A program made the position numbers and the translations under genes. Source: Mycobacterium sp. (GTDB taxonomy: Bacteria > Actinomycetota > Actinomycetes > Mycobacteriales > Mycobacteriaceae). Taken from it: DNA of 42,651 nucleotides. The stretch covers positions 2,525-45,175 of the forward strand of contig JAGQTQ010000116.1 of assembly GCA_020438905.1 (NCBI GenBank), given 5' to 3'. The notes under the pieces were generated by a model. It made no database searches. It saw only the letters and a program-made list of their open reading frames with translations, and was not told the DNA's origin. This document shows positions 35,191-42,651 of this stretch, in pieces. Within the stretch, counting starts at the first letter, position 1, and each line of letters starts with the position of its first letter.

Positions 35191-36758
35191 TGCTCACCCG
35201 ATTCGTCCGCACCCAGCTGGTGATCTTCAGCATTGCCTCGATCATCGGCATGACGGCCATGGTCGTGGTCTACATGCAGGTGCCGACCCTGCTCGGGATC
35301 GGCCGCATGACGGTCACCCTGGAGCTGCCCGGAACCGGTGGGTTGTACCGGTTCTCGAATGTCACCTACCGGGGCGTGCAGGTCGGGAAGGTCACCGACG
35401 TGCGGCCCACCCGCGCCGGGGCGCAGGCCACCCTCTCGCTGTCCGCCTCGCCGAAGATCCCGGCCGATCTGCAGGCCAGCGTGCGCAGTGTCTCGGCGGT
35501 GGGGGAGCAGTACGTGGACCTGCTGCCGCGCACGGATTCGGGCCCCTACCTGCGGGACGGCTCGGTGATCCCGGCGCGCGACGCCCGGGTGCCCCAACGG
35601 GTCGGCCCGATGCTCGACCAGGTGGACGCTCTGCTGCAGAGCATTCCCAAGGACCGGCTGAGGACACTGCTGGACGAGTCGTTCCGCGGGCTCAACGGTG
35701 CCGGCGACGATCTCGCGGCCCTGCTGGAATCCTCTTCGAAGGTGGCCGCTGAGTTCGACGGTGTCGCCGACCGGGCCCGCGCGCTGATCGAGGACGGCCG
35801 TCCGCTGCTGGACGCCCAGGCGGCGTCGTCCGGGGCGCTGCGAAGCTGGGCCGCCGGCCTGGCGGGTGTGACCGGCCAGCTCGTCGCCAACGATCCGCAG
35901 ATCCGGGCGGTGCTGGACAACGGGCCGGGAGCCCTGGTCGAGGCGGCCCGTCTGCTCGATCAGGTCAAGCCCACACTGCCGGTGTTGCTGGCCAATCTCA
36001 CGACCGTTGGCCGGATCGCGGTCACGTACCACGCATCGCTGGAACAGCTGCTGGTGCTGTTGCCGCCCTATATCGCCTCGGTGCAGGCGGTGGGTCTGCC
36101 GCGCAACAACCCGACCGGCTACACCCAGGGCGACTTCACCCTGACCATCGGGGATCCGCCGGCATGCACGGTGGGATTCCTGCCGCCGTCATCCTGGCGG
36201 TCACCGTCGGACCTCTCCGATATCGACACCCCGGACGGGCTGTATTGCAAACTGCCGCAGGATTCCCCGATCGCGGTACGCGGGGCGCGCAACTACCCGT
36301 GTATGGGCCAGCCCGGAAAACGCGCCCCCACCGTGGAGATCTGCGAGAGCGAGGGCGCCTTCGAGCCGCTGGCCATGCGCCAGCACGCGCTGGGCCCCTA
36401 CCCCTTCGACCCGAATCTGATCGCCCAGGGCATCCCGCCCGACGATCGGGTCAGTTTTCAGGACCACATCTACGGGCCGCTGGAGGGCACGCCCCTTCCC
36501 GAAGGGGTCCTGCCCCCGCCAGCCTCACCCGCCGACCCAGCCCCACCCGCCGAACCCGCCCCGCCGGTTGCACCGGAAGAAGGGCCGGCGGCTGCCCCGA
36601 GCTCCTTCGGTTCGGCCACCGGCCCGTCGGTGGCGATCGCGACGTATGACCCGCAGACCGGGCAGTTCGTCACCGCGGACGGCAACGCGGCCCGCCAGAC
36701 CGATGTCGTGACACACGGTGGCGAGCGGTCCTGGACGGACCTGCTGCCGACCGGCTGA
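35190..36758 (+). CDS. mceF: Mce protein F
   Basis: A 522-residue last Mce subunit with a membrane helix (VIFSIASIIGMTAMVVVYM), MCE domain (GLYRFSNVTYRGVQVGKVTD; SVRSVSAVGEQYVDLLP), helical needle, then a Cys-containing domain (PACTVGFLPPSSW, YCKLPQ, YPCMGQPGK, EICESE) and an acidic/Pro-rich tail. No mce-associated (mam/mas) genes follow, as the next gene is convergent and unrelated. Confidence 0.93.
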   Translation: MLTRFVRTQLVIFSIASIIGMTAMVVVYMQVPTLLGIGRMTVTLELPGTGGLYRFSNVTYRGVQVGKVTDVRPTRAGAQATLSLSASPKIPADLQASVRSVSAVGEQYVDLLPRTDSGPYLRDGSVIPARDARVPQRVGPMLDQVDALLQSIPKDRLRTLLDESFRGLNGAGDDLAALLESSSKVAAEFDGVADRARALIEDGRPLLDAQAASSGALRSWAAGLAGVTGQLVANDPQIRAVLDNGPGALVEAARLLDQVKPTLPVLLANLTTVGRIAVTYHASLEQLLVLLPPYIASVQAVGLPRNNPTGYTQGDFTLTIGDPPACTVGFLPPSSWRSPSDLSDIDTPDGLYCKLPQDSPIAVRGARNYPCMGQPGKRAPTVEICESEGAFEPLAMRQHALGPYPFDPNLIAQGIPPDDRVSFQDHIYGPLEGTPLPEGVLPPPASPADPAPPAEPAPPVAPEEGPAAAPSSFGSATGPSVAIATYDPQTGQFVTADGNAARQTDVVTHGGERSWTDLLPTG

Positions 36759-36770
36759 TCCCGCTCAGCC
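36753..36770. terminator. Hairpin holding both convergent stop codons
   Basis: GGCTGA-TCCCGC-TCAGCC forms a perfect 6-bp stem with a 6-base loop. The left arm ends in the TGA of mceF and the right arm begins with the minus-strand TGA of the convergent gene. No T-run follows, so it may be a weak bidirectional terminator or RNA end-stabiliser. Confidence 0.4.
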
Positions 36771-37268
36771 CACCTTGACCAGTTTGAACGGCATGGTGAT
36801 GAACAGCGGGAGGCTGCGGCCGCAGGCGCCGCTGGGGCCGGTGGTGGCGTCCTCGCCGACCAGCACGTCGGAGGTCGGGTCGGTGCTGTCGCCGCCGGGG
36901 GTCATGCCCTTGAAGCGGAACACCTGATAGCCGTCCGCGGTCGATCCATCGGGGCACGGTATCCACTGCGGCACAATGTGTTTGACGTACCACTCGCCGC
37001 CGGTCTGATAGATCGGAGCGGTCCAGCCCTGGTCGCTGCTGACCGTTCCGGTGCATTCGGTGGGATAGCTGCACTGGGATGAGACGGTCCAGATCGCCCG
37101 GACGCTGCGCTCGTCGTGGAAGATGTCGTTGGTGCGGGCCCACTCGCCGTTGGAGGTTGCGGTGAACGTCCCGTTGAGCGACCACTTGTCGGAGGCCTGG
37201 GCACCGGCGGCCGGGGTCAGAACGGCACCCAGGGTTGCGGCGGTCAGCGCGGCCGCGATCACTCGCAT
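36765..37268 (-). CDS. Secreted Cys-containing mycobacterial protein
   Basis: A 167-residue protein of unknown function. The signal peptide is MRVIAAALTAATLGAVLTPAAG with an AGAQA-type cleavage site at about 22-26. The mature part (DKWSLNGTFTATSNGEWART) is beta-rich with cysteines in SSQCSYPTEC, IPCPDG and GACGRSL that may form two disulfides. It looks like one of the small exported families that mycobacteria have in several copies. The start at 37268 is supported by a CATAAT hexamer six bases upstream on the minus strand. It is convergent with mceF. Confidence 0.82.
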   Translation of the reverse strand: MRVIAAALTAATLGAVLTPAAGAQASDKWSLNGTFTATSNGEWARTNDIFHDERSVRAIWTVSSQCSYPTECTGTVSSDQGWTAPIYQTGGEWYVKHIVPQWIPCPDGSTADGYQVFRFKGMTPGGDSTDPTSDVLVGEDATTGPSGACGRSLPLFITMPFKLVKVG

Positions 37269-37274
37269 CCCGTC

Positions 37275-37280
37275 ATTATG
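37275..37280 (-). promoter_or_regulatory. -10 hexamer for leaderless secreted-protein gene
   Basis: CATAAT on the minus strand, six bases before the ATG at 37268; close to the sigma-70 consensus TATAAT. Confidence 0.5.
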
Positions 37281-37418
37281 GTCGGGTGGGCGCCTCCGGC
37301 GGGCGAGGATGGGAACGGGCAGCCAACGCGCTGGTAACAAGCGTCACTTCCGCATCGGGCGTCACATTGACTGCTAATCTGCTGCGGGGCCGATTTCCGC
37401 AGGCGGCGGTGGGAAAAA

Positions 37419-37493
37419 ACGGCCGGGGAAGGGATGGCCGGGCAAAGGATGGCCAGGGAGAAAATGGCCGGGGAAAAGATGGCCGGGGCGCAA
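37419..37493 (+). repeat. Degenerate 15-bp repeat with in-frame start codons
   Basis: Five related 15-bp units. The first begins ACGGCC and the other four begin ATGGCC (37434, 37449, 37464, 37479). Each carries a purine-rich GGGGAAAAG-type stretch that could serve as the ribosome site for the next ATG. All ATGs are in frame with the cyclase. Confidence 0.85.
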
Positions 37494-39650
37494 CCCTCGG
37501 AGTCGGAGGCGCAACGCCCCGCGCGCCGGGTGCGGATCGAGCACCTCAAGCTGCTCAACCGCATCAGCATCCAGTCGAAGCTCATCCTGATGCTGGCCCT
37601 GTGCGCCATTCTGGCTGCCGCGATCGTCGGGGGGATTGCCTATCAGAACGGCCGCAACTCACTGCGGACGGCGGCGGTCGACCGGCTCATCGAAATCCGG
37701 GAATCGCAGAAGCGGCAGATGACGGCGCAGCTGTTCGACATGCGCAGCGCCCTGATCACCTTCACCCACGGCGTCATGTCCCGCGAGGCACTGCGCGATT
37801 TCACCGCCGGCTTCGACCAGTTGAGCAACGCCCAGATCACCCCGGAGATGTCCAAGGCGATCGCCGACTACTACGGCTACTTCGCAAAGGAGACCGAAAA
37901 ATACAGCGGAACCCAACTCGACGTCGCCGCACTGCTGCCGACCTCCAACGCGGAGCGGTATCTACAGGCCACGTATACCGCGAAGCTGCCGACCGATGAG
38001 TTGGCCATCGCGATGGACGACCCGGGCGACGGCAGCGCGTGGTCGGCGGCCAATACGAAATACCAGAGCTTCTACCGGGAGATCGTGAGCCGGTTCGGGT
38101 TCGAGGACGCACTGCTGCTCGACGGCCGCGGCAACGTCGTCTACAGCGTCTACAAGAACGTCGACCTGGGCACCAATATCCTCACCGGTCCCTACAACGG
38201 ATCCGAACTGCGCGACGCCTACACCCAGGCGATGTCCAGTAACCGGGAAAACCAGGTCATCTTCACCGATTTCGAGTTCTACCAGCCGTCCACCATGGCA
38301 CCCACGGCCTGGATGGTCGCGCCCATACCCCCTAATGGGCGTCCCAATGGCGTTCTGGCACTGCAGTTTCCGATCACCAAGATCAACGAGGTGATGACCT
38401 TCGGCAAGGCCTGGAAAGAGGCCGGAATGGGGGAGACCGGCGAGACGATACTGGTCGGCCCGGACTTCCTCATGCGGTCGGATTCCCGGCTGTTCATCGA
38501 GGACCCGGAGCAGTACCGCACCGATGTCATCAACGCCGGAACGCCACCGGACATCCCGGACATCGCCATCCGCCAGGGCGGCACCACGCTGGTCCAACCG
38601 GTGACGCTGCAAGCCGAAAAGGATTCTCAGCGTGGCGAGTCGGGCACCCTGATCGCCGACGACTACCTCGGTCAGCAGACCATCCAGGCCTTCGCGCCGA
38701 TCGGCACGGCCGCCGGGCTGCATTGGTCGATCGTGGCCAAGATCTCCACCGGGGAGGCCTTCGCACAGGAGGCCACCTTCGCAAGGGTCGTGGCACTGAC
38801 GACCACGGGCATCATCTTCGGCGTCTGTCTGCTCGCGGTCATTCTCGCCCAGGTCTTCCTGAGGCCGATCCGGCGCTTGGAGACCGGGGTGCAGCGAATC
38901 AGCGCCGGTGAGGTCGGTGTCGACATCCCGGTGGAGTCTCGGGACGAGATCGGCGACCTGACCGGGATGTTCAACGAGATGAGCCGCAGCCTTTCGGTCA
39001 AGGAGGACCTCCTCGGCGAGCAGCGCCGACAGATCCGCCGACTGCTGCACTCGCTGATGCCGGCTCCGATCGCGGAGAAATTCGAGAAGGGCGAGCAGAT
39101 CACCGCCCGCGAGCACCACAACGTCACGGTGATTTTCGCCGACATCACCGGACTGGACCGGATCCAGGCCGAGCTGGCCTCCGGGGAGTCGCTGGGTATC
39201 GCCAACGAACTCCTCCGCCAATTCGACGCCGCCGCCGAGGAATACGCGATCGAGCGGGTCCGGCCGGTGCGCAACGGCTATCTCGGCAGCTGTGGACTGA
39301 CCATGCCACGCCTGGACAATATCCGCCGAACGGTGGAATTCGCCCTCGAATGTCAGCGGATCATCGAGCGCTTCAACAGTGAGACGGAGCTGAATCTGGC
39401 TCTGCGGGCCGGGATCGACACCGGCCCGGTCAGCAGTGGTCTGATCGGCGAGACCTCCCTGGTGTTCGACATGTGGGGCACCGCGGTCAATCTGGCGCAC
39501 CGGATCAAGGACGGTGCGCCGGAACCGGGCATCTATGTGACGTCCACGGTCTACGACACGCTCGGCGAGACCATGACATTCACCTCTGCGGGCAGCCTCA
39601 CCATCGACGGCGGGCAGGTGGCCATCTGGCGTCTCGCGGAGCCGCTATGA
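37434..39650 (+). CDS. Membrane class III nucleotide cyclase, Rv2435c-like, active site altered
   Basis: Predicted cyclase, up to 738 residues depending on which of four in-frame ATGs is used. After a short N-terminus there is a membrane helix (LILMLALCAILAAAIVGGIAY, ~50-70), a large extracytoplasmic sensor (dCache-like, ~70-445), a second helix (~450-475), a HAMP domain (RPIRRLETGVQRISAGEVGV) and a catalytic domain from ~560. The first metal Asp (570, FADITG) and the transition-state Asn686 and Arg690 (AVNLAHR) are present, but the second metal Asp is Asn614 (PVRNGYLG), the purine-selecting Lys is Arg, and WGD is WGT. Activity may be weak, altered or lost. It overlaps the channel gene by four bases, in the same order as Rv2435c-Rv2434c. 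Confidence 0.88.
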   Translation: MAGQRMAREKMAGEKMAGAQPSESEAQRPARRVRIEHLKLLNRISIQSKLILMLALCAILAAAIVGGIAYQNGRNSLRTAAVDRLIEIRESQKRQMTAQLFDMRSALITFTHGVMSREALRDFTAGFDQLSNAQITPEMSKAIADYYGYFAKETEKYSGTQLDVAALLPTSNAERYLQATYTAKLPTDELAIAMDDPGDGSAWSAANTKYQSFYREIVSRFGFEDALLLDGRGNVVYSVYKNVDLGTNILTGPYNGSELRDAYTQAMSSNRENQVIFTDFEFYQPSTMAPTAWMVAPIPPNGRPNGVLALQFPITKINEVMTFGKAWKEAGMGETGETILVGPDFLMRSDSRLFIEDPEQYRTDVINAGTPPDIPDIAIRQGGTTLVQPVTLQAEKDSQRGESGTLIADDYLGQQTIQAFAPIGTAAGLHWSIVAKISTGEAFAQEATFARVVALTTTGIIFGVCLLAVILAQVFLRPIRRLETGVQRISAGEVGVDIPVESRDEIGDLTGMFNEMSRSLSVKEDLLGEQRRQIRRLLHSLMPAPIAEKFEKGEQITAREHHNVTVIFADITGLDRIQAELASGESLGIANELLRQFDAAAEEYAIERVRPVRNGYLGSCGLTMPRLDNIRRTVEFALECQRIIERFNSETELNLALRAGIDTGPVSSGLIGETSLVFDMWGTAVNLAHRIKDGAPEPGIYVTSTVYDTLGETMTFTSAGSLTIDGGQVAIWRLAEPL

Positions 39651-41065
39651 CGGTCTCGTTCCTGGGTGCGGCGTGGTTCTACTGGTCCATCGGCATCGCG
39701 ATCGGCCTGCCGCTGGTTCTGATCGCGCTCACCGAGTGGCAGCACACCTTGCGCCGGCGGGGCAGCGCACTGCTCGGTCCGGTGAGCCTGCTTCGCAACT
39801 ACCTGCTGCCCCTGGCCGCGCTGCTGCTGGCCATGATCGGAGCCACCCAGATGCCGGCCGGATCGGCGCCGGTGCGCATCGTGGGCACCTTGGTCGCGGT
39901 CGTGGTCTTGATCCTGATGCTGTCCGGCATCCGGGCATCGGTCTTCACCAATGCCCCCTCGGACAGTTGGCGGCGCCGGATGCCGGCGATCTTCCTCGAT
40001 GTCATCCGTTTCGTCCTGATCGCGGTCGGCATCGGCCTGATCTTCGCCTACATCTGGGGAGCCAACGTCGGTGGGCTCTTCACGGCACTGGGTATCACCT
40101 CCATCGTCATCGGCCTGACCCTGCAGAACTCGGTGGGGCAGATCATCTCCGGCCTGCTGATGCTCTTCGAGCAGCCGTTCCGGCTCGGGGACTGGATCGA
40201 GACCGAACGCGGCAAGGGCCGGGTCACCGAGGTCAACTGGCGAGCGGTGCATCTGGAGACCGCCGACGGGTTGCGCATCACCCCGAATGCCGTTCTGGCC
40301 GGGGAGTCGTTCACCAACCTCAGCCGGCCGGCCGGTCAGCACGCCATCAGGATCACGAGCGTCTTCGCCGTCGAGGACCGCCCGGATCAGGTGTGCGACA
40401 TGCTGGTTCGGGTTGCCTCGCAGCTGCCCGAGTGTCACCCCGACCTGACCCCGGTGGCGGTTCCACTGGGTGCACTGCAATACCGCACCAAGATCCCGCT
40501 ACGCTCGCCGGCCGACGACGGCGAGGCCGAGGCGACTTTCCTGCGCTGGATCTGGTACGCGTCCCGCCGCCAGGGACTGCACCTCGACGAGGCCGTCGAC
40601 GGCTTCTCCGAACCCGATCTGGTGGCCCGCGCGATCAAGAACGTGGTCGCCCCGACGCTCAAACTCAACGCCGAACAGCAGCCGGCGATGATCCCGCACG
40701 CCCGCATCGAGCGCTACGGCCGTGGAGAGTTGATCCAGCTGATCGGAACCGTCCCGGCGGGGATGTCGTTCATCCTGTCCGGCACCGTGCGGCTGACAGC
40801 CCAGGCCGGCGACGGCACCCTCGCCGAGGTCGAGACCGTCCAAGCCGGCGGGGTCATCGGCCAGGCCACTCTGATCCGCCACCCGATTCCGGGCTCGATG
40901 TACGCCGTAGACGAGGTGACGCTGATCCACATCGACCGCGAGGCCGTCGAGCGCGTCGTCCAGAAAAGCCCGGAACTGCTTCACGATTTCGGGCGCTCGA
41001 TCGAGGAGCGTCGTGCCAGTGTGGTGAGGGCGTTGTCGGGATCAGCCGGGGAGGAAACTGGCTAG
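39647..41065 (+). CDS. MscS-type channel with cyclic-nucleotide-binding-like domain
   Basis: A 472-residue membrane channel. Membrane helices lie in the first ~170 residues. The pore-lining MscS helix is in the TALGITSIVIGLTLQNSVGQ stretch, followed by the beta domain (GDWIETERGKGRVTEVNWRA; ITPNAVLAGESFTNLSRP). From ~360 a CNB-like domain begins (GELIQLIGTVPAGMSFILSG). In its phosphate cassette the expected Glu is Gln (VIGQAT) and the Arg is missing (HPIPGSMYAVDE), so cAMP binding is doubtful. It starts in the ATGA overlap with the cyclase, so the two are made together; the pair matches Rv2435c-Rv2434c. Confidence 0.9.
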   Translation: MTVSFLGAAWFYWSIGIAIGLPLVLIALTEWQHTLRRRGSALLGPVSLLRNYLLPLAALLLAMIGATQMPAGSAPVRIVGTLVAVVVLILMLSGIRASVFTNAPSDSWRRRMPAIFLDVIRFVLIAVGIGLIFAYIWGANVGGLFTALGITSIVIGLTLQNSVGQIISGLLMLFEQPFRLGDWIETERGKGRVTEVNWRAVHLETADGLRITPNAVLAGESFTNLSRPAGQHAIRITSVFAVEDRPDQVCDMLVRVASQLPECHPDLTPVAVPLGALQYRTKIPLRSPADDGEAEATFLRWIWYASRRQGLHLDEAVDGFSEPDLVARAIKNVVAPTLKLNAEQQPAMIPHARIERYGRGELIQLIGTVPAGMSFILSGTVRLTAQAGDGTLAEVETVQAGGVIGQATLIRHPIPGSMYAVDEVTLIHIDREAVERVVQKSPELLHDFGRSIEERRASVVRALSGSAGEETG

Positions 41066-41128
41066 CTGGGATGCGCGAACTCGGGAAAGGGCTGATAATC
41101 GGCTCGGCCCCAAACTCAGGAGGAGCAT

Positions 41129-42583
41129 ATGGCGGTCCCACCAGTCAGCCTCGTCGAGCAGATGCTGCGCACGCGGCCGGTCATCGGCGCTCCCGTGGCC
41201 CATGGAGCATCTGCCCAGCTGAAAAGAAGTATCGGCGCTTTTCAGCTGACGCTGTTCGGCGTCGGCGCGACTGTCGGCACCGGCATCTTCTTCGTCCTGT
41301 CCGTGGCGGTTCCCGAAGCCGGCCCAGCCGTGATCGTGTCGTTCTTGATCGCCGGCCTGGCCGCGGGACTGGCTGCGGTCTGCTACGCCGAATTGGCCTC
41401 CGCGGTGCCGGTTTCCGGCTCGACGTACTCCTACGCCTATACGACGCTGGGCGAACTGGTGGCAATGGGTGTGGCGGCGTGCCTGCTGCTGGAATACGGG
41501 GTGTCGACCGCTGCGGTTGCCGTGGGCTGGAGCGAGTACCTCAACAAGCTGCTGGACAACTTCTTCGGGCACCGTCTGCCCCAGGCTCTTTCGGCTGCTC
41601 CGTGGGGCAATGAGTCCCCGGGCGTGATCAACCTGCCCGCGGTCATCCTGGTGGTGTTGTGCGCATCGCTGCTGATCCGCGGTGCCAGCGAGTCGGCCAA
41701 GGTCAACACGATCATGGTGCTGATCAAGCTCACCGTTCTGGTGATGTTCTCCGCCATCGCGTTCACGGCTTTCGACGCCGATCGGTTTGCTGAGTTCGCG
41801 CCATTCGGAGTCGCCGGAATCGGCGTGGCCGCCGGCACCATCTTCTTCTCCTATATCGGTCTTGATGCCGTGTCCACCGCCGGTGACGAGGTCAGGGACC
41901 CTCAGAAATCCATGCCCAGGGCCATCCTGGCCGCATTGGTGACCGTGACAGCGGTCTATGTGCTGGTCACCGTTGCCGCACTGGGTGCGCAGTCCTGGCA
42001 GGGCTTCAAAGGTCAAGAAGCCGGACTGGCCGCCATCCTGGACAGCGTCACCGGGGCTCGGTACTGGGGTACGGTTCTGGCCGCTGGGGCCGTGGTCTCG
42101 ATCTTCTCGGTCACTTTGGTGGTCCTCTACGGGCAGACCCGGATCCTGTTTGCGATGGGCCGCGACGGTCTGTTGCCGCCGCTGTTCGCCAAGGTGCACC
42201 CGAGTACTCAGACGCCGGTCAACAACACCGTCATCGTCTCCATCGTGATCAGCGTTCTGGCCGGCTTCGTGCCGCTCGACTATCTGGCGGACATGGTGTC
42301 GATCGGCACCCTGGTCGCCTTCATCGTCGTCTCGGTGGGCGTCGTGATACTGCGGGTGCGCGAACCTGACTTGCCCCGAGGTTTCAAGGTTCCCCTTTAC
42401 CCGGTCACACCGGTGTTGTCGGTACTGGCATGCGGCTACATCCTTTTCAGCCTGCACTGGTACACCTGGCTGGCGTTCTCCGCATGGGTAGTGGTTGTGC
42501 TGGTGTTCTACTTCGCCTGGGGGCGCCACCACAGCGCTCTCAACGACCGCAGTGCACTCGACGACAGCCTCGAGCCCGCATAA
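41129..42583 (+). CDS. APC-superfamily amino acid permease
   Basis: Membrane importer of amino acids, 484 residues, about 12 membrane helices. The first helix has the substrate-site motif GVGATVGTGIFFVLS, and the sixth-helix region has FFSYIGLDAVSTAGDEVRDPQKSMPRAIL, as in cationic amino acid transporters (CAT/YfnA group). A strong AGGAGGAGCAT precedes the ATG. Best guess is a cationic amino acid substrate; this is not certain. Confidence 0.93.
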   Translation: MAVPPVSLVEQMLRTRPVIGAPVAHGASAQLKRSIGAFQLTLFGVGATVGTGIFFVLSVAVPEAGPAVIVSFLIAGLAAGLAAVCYAELASAVPVSGSTYSYAYTTLGELVAMGVAACLLLEYGVSTAAVAVGWSEYLNKLLDNFFGHRLPQALSAAPWGNESPGVINLPAVILVVLCASLLIRGASESAKVNTIMVLIKLTVLVMFSAIAFTAFDADRFAEFAPFGVAGIGVAAGTIFFSYIGLDAVSTAGDEVRDPQKSMPRAILAALVTVTAVYVLVTVAALGAQSWQGFKGQEAGLAAILDSVTGARYWGTVLAAGAVVSIFSVTLVVLYGQTRILFAMGRDGLLPPLFAKVHPSTQTPVNNTVIVSIVISVLAGFVPLDYLADMVSIGTLVAFIVVSVGVVILRVREPDLPRGFKVPLYPVTPVLSVLACGYILFSLHWYTWLAFSAWVVVVLVFYFAWGRHHSALNDRSALDDSLEPA

Positions 42584-42651
42584 TCCGGAACCCTGCGCTG
42601 ATACCCGCGGGCCGCGCTGCGAGCTAAGCCTCAATCCACCGATGGGCCGTG

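Noticed and set aside
41042..42634. Long minus-strand open frame (530 codons) opposite the amino acid permease.
   Set aside because: Composition is a high-GC shadow (Gln/Gly/His/Arg-rich, no membrane or domain pattern), while the plus strand has a clear APC permease.

Overview
The window is high-GC actinobacterial DNA, almost certainly from a non-tuberculous Mycobacterium (Mycolicibacterium). The evidence is an RbpA very close to that of M. tuberculosis, a complete yrbE-mce operon, a PncA of tuberculosis type, and a gene order (ppm1, rbpA, a Rv2049c-like gene, lppI, lipT, pncA) that follows the Rv2051c-Rv2043c region as I recall it. A recQ gene sits where M. tuberculosis has pks12/Rv2047c.

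Layout. 1-2353: end of lnt overlapping ppm1 (lipoprotein acylation and polyprenyl-phosphate-mannose synthesis). 2393-3458: a secreted Cys-repeat protein and rbpA on the minus strand. 3572-5520: a zinc-ribbon protein overlapping recQ. 5533-7837: divergent lppI and lipT. 7863-14122: an FAD monooxygenase and a CocE/NonD hydrolase on the minus strand with a divergent two-HTH TetR-type regulator. The hydrolase is a pseudogene: an IS630-family element (9492-11532, flanked by CCAG repeats) split it, and an ISL3-family element (10123-11446) later entered and partly deleted the IS630. Removing both rejoins the hydrolase frame exactly. The hydrolase and monooxygenase promoters share a near-identical 20-bp motif at the same distance from their start codons, so the three genes look like a small regulon.

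14127-20684: a kinase-lipocalin-like fusion, an RDD membrane protein, an MBL-fold hydrolase, and a 970-residue kinase / M23-like / class III aminotransferase (phospholyase-type) fusion. 20792-26212: pncA on the plus strand, then a minus-strand polyamine-type ABC transporter operon (potA-potD-potB-potC) ending in a dedA gene. potA seems to start at a CTG behind a strong Shine-Dalgarno sequence. 26418-27224: an SDR oxidoreductase. 27405-36758: a complete yrbEA-yrbEB-mceA-F lipid import operon. 36765-37268: a convergent secreted protein. 37434-41065: an overlapping pair of membrane class III nucleotide cyclase and MscS-type channel with a cyclic-nucleotide-binding-like domain (like Rv2435c/Rv2434c), both lacking key residues. 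41129-42583: an APC amino acid permease.

Recurring themes: many genes have a TANNNT hexamer 6-7 bases before the start codon, as in leaderless mycobacterial transcripts, and 15-bp tandem repeats occur at four places, two of them at start codons where every copy adds an in-frame ATG. No tRNA, rRNA or CRISPR array was seen. Apart from a short stretch around 9129-9338, there is no long gene-free region.
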